Origin: Exobasidium rhododendri
Taxonomy: Eukaryota; Basidiomycota; Exobasidiomycetes; Exobasidiales; Exobasidiaceae
Assembly: GCA_026210745.1 (NCBI GenBank)
Contig: CP110630.1
Coordinates: 4,030,001-4,094,000 of the forward strand
Direction: 5' to 3'
DNA length: 64,000 nucleotides
Shown piece after piece: positions 58,459 to 64,000 of this stretch (the stretch's first letter is position 1; the number at the start of each line of letters is the position of its first letter). The position numbers were made by a program, and so were the translations under genes. Under the pieces are notes generated by a model. That model saw only the letters and a list, made by a program, of their open reading frames with translations, had not been told where the DNA came from and ran no database searches.

Positions 58459-58689
58459 GGCTGCGTCCGATGCCAGGCCGTACTCTATTGCGACAGCGGT
58501 CAAGTTCGACCAGGTGCTGCTCCTTCTGATGGTGGTGGTATGTGCGCGAGACTCGAGAAGTCAACCTTTTTTGGCGCGTCTTCTTCTGTCCAGGAAGTCT
58601 CGCACCGTGCCTTTCATCCTTCCTTCCTAGTCCAATACCTTCTCGCATCGATTGTTGCAGGCTCTCAATAGGGCCGCCATCGACCGGCA
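58459..58689. promoter_or_regulatory. Divergent promoter, TFIIIC subunit / HDA1
   Basis: 231 bp separate the two opposing ATGs and must serve both genes. No recognisable operator was found. Confidence 0.45.
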
Positions 58690-61283
58690 ATGTCTTCCAT
58701 CGCTCGGACGGAGCCAGAAGTCATATACTTGCTTGATTCGGATGAGGAGGGATCGGTGCAGGGCAGGGCTCAAGGAAAGCGTGCCAATGGAGGTGCGTCC
58801 ACAAGCATTTTACCACCTGCTGCTACGACCTCAGCAAGTACCGTCGTGCCAGCGCATGCTCGAGGAACTGAACTAGGGCCGAACTTCGAAGCATTCCGGC
58901 AACTGGACGTTTCCAAGGAGATTCTTCAGCCATCTTTGTCACCTTGGACAGGCCCATCGAGCGGATCTGCCATGCTTTTAGAGTCTGTCATGAAACCGTC
59001 GACCGAGTCTCAGATTGTACGAGACATTCGGGCACAAGGAACGGCACCGCAGTCACCTGTGCCGCCTCTCAAAGATGCATACTCTGTGAGGATGCCAGGC
59101 TCAGAAGAGCCCCTGGATCTCGGAGGCGGTAGGCATGCAGCAAATATACCGCCGCAGTCACTGAATTCGAGACAGAGATGGATATCCAATGAAGATGAAG
59201 ATGATTCCATTGAAGAGAAGTCGGAAGAAATTGAGCAAGAATTTCGAACAGGGCTTGTATACAGCAGTGTCATGATGTTGCATGCCAAACCAGACTTCCT
59301 CGATGATGACGAAGAAGGTATCCACCCGGAAGTACCAGAAAGAATTAGCCAAATCTTTGATAGGCTGAAAAAAGGTGGCTGCGTGGCTAGAATGAAGCGA
59401 ATTCCTATCAGGGAGGTCAAGATGGAAGAGGTCATGCTTGTCCATCAAAAGGGCATGTGGGAAGGAGTACAAAGAACAGCGTTCTTTACATCGAACTCGT
59501 TAGCGTATCAGACAAGAATGTTGGATAAAGCTTCGTCGCTTTATGTCAACGAACATTCTGCTCGATGCGCTAGACTGAGTTGTGGGGGTGTCATCGAGAT
59601 GTGTGATGCGGTGGCTAGCGGAAAGGTTCGAAATGGATTTGCAATTGTTCGACCTCCCGGTCACCACGCTGAGCCGGATCGATCAATGGGTTTCTGCTTC
59701 TATAACAACGTCGCGGTGGCTGCTCGATTTCTGAAAGAAAAGTACCGTGAGGAATGCCGCAAGATCCTGATTCTTGACTGGGATGTTCATCACGGGAACG
59801 GAACTCAAAACGCTTTCTACGATGATGGCGAAGTCCTCTATATCTCCATACATCGCTATGAAGATGGGACCTACTTTCCTGGAGGAGACGGTGGCAATTA
59901 TGACCAAGTAGGGGAAGGACCCGGCCTAGGGAAAAATGTCAACATTCCTTGGAAGGAGGCCGACATGATGGATGCAGATTACTTGGCCGCCTTTCAACGT
60001 ATCGTTATGCCGATTGCCTATGAATTTGCACCTGACTTGGTCATTATTTCAGCGGGTTTTGATGCAGCAGAAGGAGATGAATTGGGAGAGTGCCATGTTA
60101 GTCCTCAGGGATATGCGCAAATGACGTACGACTTAGCTAGCTTGGCAAACGGTAAACTGGTCGTCGCTCTAGAGGGTGGCTACAATCTTGACTCTATCGC
60201 CAAGTCTGCCCTAAGCGTCACTGAGGTCCTTTTAGGGGAAGCACCTCCACCGTTTGCTCCTGGCCAACAAGCGAGTTCGCTGGCTAGTGACACTTTTCTG
60301 CAGGTCGAAAAGGTGCAATCTCGTTATTGGAACTCGATCCGGAATCCGCCCTATGAAGCAATGGAAGGAGAAAGTACCGAGATGAATCTGTACTCCATTT
60401 CGAGACTTTTGGATGAACATCGTATCTACGAGCTAGGCCAGAAGTTTGATCTGGCAGCTTTACCAGTTGTGGCTTTAGGTGCGAGCGATAAAGATATGTA
60501 CACCGGCCAAATTCTATGCTCTTCGAAGCTGTTCGATGTAGCCCATGACGTCGTCATCCTTTTCGCTCACGACGCTGGAAACTTGCGAATCGACACTGAA
60601 GGACCAGATGTCGATGTCCATCAGCAATTGGGATACATTATCGAAGGTAGCAGCCGTGTCATCGAGTATGCGACTAGTAGAAATTATGCCTTGGTGGACG
60701 TCAACATACACGCTCAACTTCCAACGTCGCCAAGAGCCCCCGTCTCCTTACGAACAGGTCAACGAATGCGAAATGCCGCCCACGCGAAACAGGTTGATCA
60801 AGCGGAAGAGGCAAGGAGACTCATACGGTATGCGTGGGATAATGCTGTCACGCTGGCTGCTCGTTCTAATGCCAAGATTATCTTGATTGGGTTGGGGACA
60901 GCGACAGAAGCAGTCATGTGCTTGATAGAGGATAGGGGCGTGAGTCATTGTGTGGCAGGAGTGATCCAATTGCCTGGTCACAGTGTTCTCCCTACGGTAT
61001 CGAAGAAGCTTTCAGACAAAAGACTCTGGTATTGGAAGAATTCGAGAGTCTTTCTACCTCACGATCACGTCTTCTACACAATGGATGCTCAAGCAAAGGC
61101 AGGAAAGCGACTGGGAAAGACCATTCGATCTGGTGAGTAAAGCGAAGCAAGACTTGTTGGTCGACATTGAACGGGAAGAGACTGATTTTACTTTTCTGCT
61201 CCGTAGATGAGAAGCAAGCGATCCAGGTACTCAACAAGGAATGGGCCCCGATCGTTGCCTATATAGAGCAGTGCCTACGATGA
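58690..61283 (+). CDS. HDA1: Class II histone deacetylase Hda1 with C-terminal Arb2-like domain
   Basis: Two exons (58690-61132 and 61207-61283, phase 1) give 839 residues. The N-terminal 190 residues are disordered and open with PEVIYLLDSDEEG, a SUMO-interacting-motif pattern. The deacetylase domain follows: RPPGHHAEPDRSMGFCFYNN (near 320), DWDVHHGNGTQNAFY (near 362), a tyrosine-bearing YISIHRYEDGTYFPGG, and SAGFDAAEGDELGEC and VVALEGGYNL, as in class II enzymes. The region from about residue 590 to the end matches the Arb2 domain that follows the catalytic domain in yeast Hda1. Role: NAD-independent, zinc-dependent deacetylation of histones H3/H2B in gene repression. The last exon adds IQVLNKEWAPIVAYIEQCLR. 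Confidence 0.94.
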
Positions 61284-61790
61284 ACAGTGCGCTTTATAGA
61301 CAAGTGAGATTTTTCCAAGACCCTTTTCGATGCAATGTACACTACTTACCACACACATTAGACGGAGTGAAATTAACGGGGATATTGTACACTGTAATTG
61401 AGCAACAAGTAGGGCAAAAGCTTGTTAGCCGACCTAGACATATTCGTAGTAAGGTAGGCCATGCTGGTCGACTTCTTGAGCCTTCTTTCCTCATGCTTCT
61501 ACCGCGCTCCCATGCATCTCTCGCGCTCTTCGCATCTATGAGATGAGACAAGCAACTCCAGCTGTAGGGTTACACTTTCTTGTTCCTTAGCCGGCGTCGC
61601 GTCTCAACAAGAAATACATGAGCTTGAGAGCGCATCCGTGCACGGTGCTGCTGTTGCCTCCAACTCTCCACCTCAAAACGTTGACAGAACGACACGTTCA
61701 CCTTACGACATTGTCCTTTTGCTCATCCTCCTGCATACATTTTCAGAAAACGACCACCGCACCCTGCTTGCTCATTTGGAATCGTCCGCA
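61284..61790. other. Intergenic, HDA1 to TENA-like gene
   Basis: About 500 bp. The upstream frame of the TENA-like gene extends back to 61638 but carries low-quality sequence, so the start was placed at 61791. No other gene was seen. Confidence 0.45.
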
Positions 61791-62734
61791 ATGACCCTCA
61801 CTCAGGAACTACTAGCCTCCTCACAGACGTCATCTTCTTACGCGAAAGCTACACAACATTCCTTCTTGGTCTCAGCAGGTAAGCTTCAGCTTTCCTCAGC
61901 TTCACTGCAAGCTTGGTTGACGCAAGACCGTCTGTATGCTCTTTGCGGTTACTCCATCTTTCTTGGTCTTTTGATATCAAGATGCCCTGCCCCTATTGCA
62001 AGTCCAACAGATCCAGCAAGCAGACTACATCGGAAACGCTTGACAGTATTTGCGGGAGCAATGGCCAATATTGATCGAGAAGTTGGATTCTTCGAAGAGG
62101 TGGCCAGAAGCAACAACTTAGATCTAGGCGCAGCAAAAGATAAGGGTTTGAATCTACTAAATCCGGTGACACGGGTGAGTGCTGGCAGCCATCCTGCTAT
62201 CACCCGACAGAATGTGTTGCAGAAGGTTTTACTTACGACAGAGACTCTCTCTTCTTACCTCGATCTAATGAGCAGGGATATATAGACTATATGATTGCTG
62301 TGGCTTCGCGAGGTACATTTGAAGAAGCTCTCGTTCTATTATGGGCAATGGAGAAGGTACGTTATAGATAGGAAGGTGTAGAGCAATATTACTACCTCTT
62401 TCTGAGCTGAGCCCAATCCCCTTTTCCGCCCTATTGACCACTCGACCCTCTCCGTATGACCGTGCAGCTCTACTTGGATGCTTGGACATTTGCCTCTAGT
62501 CATCTCCCCTCTCCGGTGCCAGCTTCTTCGGATCCTGGACCGAGCCGAGCTCTCCTGTCGCTCATACCCAACTGGTCCTCACCAGACTTCCAAGCCTTTG
62601 TCAACGACCTCACAGACCTTGTCGATGAATTGGACATTTCCCTAGACTCGGAAATTGGCAAGAAAGTAGCTGAGGTTTGGAAAATCACTCTGTGGTACGA
62701 AGAAAGATTCTGGGAAGCGGGTGAGGTAGACTGA
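61791..62734 (+). CDS. TENA/THI-4 domain (heme-oxygenase-like fold) protein
   Basis: Three exons (61791-62174, 62276-62356, 62468-62734), all phase 0, give 243 residues, the usual length of fungal TENA proteins. The start MTLTQELLASSQ is chosen because family members begin just before KATQHSFLVSAG. The helical domain shows QAWLTQDRLYALCGYSIFLG, and after the first splice RGYIDYMIAVASRGTFEEAL, then LYLDAWTFASSHL. Family: the TENA fold includes thiaminase II/aminopyrimidine hydrolases of thiamine salvage and many fungal members of unknown role. I do not assign thiaminase activity because the catalytic Cys was not confirmed. It converges with the next gene at only 49 bp. Confidence 0.8.
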
Positions 62735-62783
62735 AGCATCCGTATCGGTGCTTCTTCGAGGGTATGACTGGAAGACTGCACTG

Positions 62784-64000
62784 CTACGGTGATAGATGGT
62801 AAGTCGTACTAGAATGATGCATTGACCGAGTCTTCCGGCGCAATTCGTCTAGAAAAGCTGATTGTCCTTCTCTTGCTTCGTTCGGTAGGGGAAGATTTGT
62901 TCCGTCTTGAAGCGTCCTGTTGACGCCAAGACTCATTATCCGATCGGAACGCCTTCTGTATGCACACAGGAAGCATCTGCAGTACTCGGCAGGTAAAATG
63001 TTCAGATGTGAAGCAATGCAGAAAGCGCAAAATTGCCACTGCCATTCTTTTCCGATGCTGTCCTCGTATGGCAGGAGATTGGATCCTCCAATGTGTATGC
63101 ATATACCTTGCTCGTTTCGATCGCGCGCTGAGAGGGGAGTATCTCGCATCGTCCGATCGTACCTTGCTTGAGAAGATGATGTTGGTAGAGCAGTCACACC
63201 ATGCACGGTCTGGATCTCTATCTCTTCGCTAAGTGGTGGAAGATAAGGTCGCCTTGCAGAGAACGACATGATCGCTTCATCGACACCAGCGCTATGCAGT
63301 CCAAAACCCGCCAATTCTGCTTGTTTTCTGAACTCGACAGAGTGGCCCTGAAGCGTCGAAATCCTCTGACTCGTCATAATTCTTTCGCAGGAAGAGCAAG
63401 TCGTTGCCGTCTTGACACTTTCTTGAAGGTGTGAAGGAAGTGATATGGTGTCCAGTCCACTTCTACGAACAACAAAAGAAGCCAGAGAGGTCAAAGTGGG
63501 CATCTTTGCTGGCTGCTCAAAGCATCTGTCTAGATGTCCTTTACGCAGCATTCTCTCCAGAGCTGACAGGTAATCAGCATGACGAAACACTTGCATGCAA
63601 TCGTCGCTCTCGAAAGTGTTATCGCACCTTTTCAGCGTGTCACTCAAAGCTATCCGAGGTGGAAATTCTATCGTCTTACCGGAGTCTTTTGGTGCGACTA
63701 CTGAGCTTCTGCCATGTCTGAGGACGATTAAAGATTGAAAAGAAGTCGACTGCGAAAGCACAACTTGCAACGCCCCCTTTGCTTGCGCACTTGTATTTGC
63801 GCAGATTTCAAGACTTTTCCAACGCTTGTCATCCTTCTCCAGACCTGCCACCACAATTAAGTCCTCTTGCAACTTTTTCGGATCGATGGAAGTGCCGCAA
63901 AAGCACAGGACCAGGTTCAATGCGTCGTCGCTTCTGCAGAGCACCGACGCTTCCAGGGAAGTGGTGAGATGATGCGCGCTCGATCTGTAGTCGCAAACGT
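62784..64000 (-). CDS. Unknown protein, 3' part (5' end beyond the window)
   Basis: A frame open from the right edge of the window to a stop at 62784 (about 400 residues visible). No in-frame ATG with good context opens it, since the apparent start at 63944 is a GTG, so the gene or an upstream exon lies past the edge. The visible part has no family I recognise. There are two cysteine clusters (CSSCERIM, and CAFCIASH...YCRCFLCAYRRR) that could bind zinc, and leucine-rich stretches in the first 100 residues (ALNLVLCFCGTS and LQVVLSQSTSFQSLIVLRHG) reminiscent of a leucine-rich repeat or an F-box-type recruiter. The function is left open. Confidence 0.5.
   Translation of the reverse strand, partial: VCDYRSSAHHLTTSLEASVLCRSDDALNLVLCFCGTSIDPKKLQEDLIVVAGLEKDDKRWKSLEICANTSAQAKGALQVVLSQSTSFQSLIVLRHGRSSVVAPKDSGKTIEFPPRIALSDTLKRCDNTFESDDCMQVFRHADYLSALERMLRKGHLDRCFEQPAKMPTLTSLASFVVRRSGLDTISLPSHLQESVKTATTCSSCERIMTSQRISTLQGHSVEFRKQAELAGFGLHSAGVDEAIMSFSARRPYLPPLSEEIEIQTVHGVTALPTSSSQARYDRTMRDTPLSARDRNEQGICIHIGGSNLLPYEDSIGKEWQWQFCAFCIASHLNILPAEYCRCFLCAYRRRSDRIMSLGVNRTLQDGTNLPLPNEAREGQSAFLDELRRKTRSMHHSSTTYHLSP

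Overview
This window is nuclear DNA of a filamentous or dimorphic fungus, most probably a basidiomycete. The genes are dense and lie on both strands. They are split by short introns (about 50-150 nt) with GTRNGY donors and YAG acceptors. The gene set is eukaryotic and fungal: Ase1, kinesin-8, Rim15, an FlbA/Sst2-type RGS protein, chitin deacetylase, a TFIIIC subunit and Hda1. I cannot name the species. I recognise no rRNA, tRNA, CRISPR array, transposon or viral remnant.

Layout. 1-8.8 kb: a secreted alpha/beta hydrolase, the ER J-protein ERJ5, an unassigned seven-helix membrane protein, a membrane-anchored J-protein with a mitochondrial-like N-terminus, and a very small forkhead-type regulator. 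9-18.2 kb: the p24 cargo receptor EMP24, the spindle-midzone bundler ASE1, an unknown nuclear-looking protein and a kinesin-8 (KIP3). Two partners of spindle length control therefore sit within 8 kb. 18.3-20.9 kb: a divergent pair of metabolic enzymes, an MDR reductase and an enoyl-CoA hydratase whose SKL peroxisomal signal lies in a tiny last exon. 21.6-25.2 kb: a large secreted or membrane protein full of dibasic (Kex2-like) sites and degenerate repeats, the most novel-looking gene here. 25.4-29.6 kb: mitochondrial EF-G2 (MEF2) and a coiled-coil protein. 30.5-41.1 kb: a giant RIM15-type kinase (PAS, zinc finger, split kinase, receiver). 42.2-44.5 kb: a DEP-RGS regulator of G-protein signalling.

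44.9-50 kb: the proteasome deubiquitinase RPN11, a G-patch/zinc-finger protein and an intron-rich RING protein of the meiotic crossover family HEI10/Zip3. 50.5-56.1 kb: a DXD glycosyltransferase resembling the sphingolipid mannosyltransferase SUR1/CSH1, then a chitin deacetylase with a GPI-like C-terminus. 56.4-61.3 kb: TFIIIC subunit (Tfc1/Sfc1/GTF3C5) divergent from histone deacetylase HDA1. 61.8-64 kb: a TENA/THI-4 protein and the 3' part of an unknown gene running off the right edge.

Neighbours are not organised into one pathway. Most are housekeeping genes in divergent or convergent pairs. The themes that recur are nutrient/G-protein signalling (RIM15 and the RGS gene share one 1.1 kb divergent promoter), spindle mechanics, the secretory pathway and cell surface, and chromatin/SUMO-linked nuclear proteins. 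Exon models were built by hand from reading frame, phase, splice consensus and family conservation. Uncertain joins are flagged in each entry.
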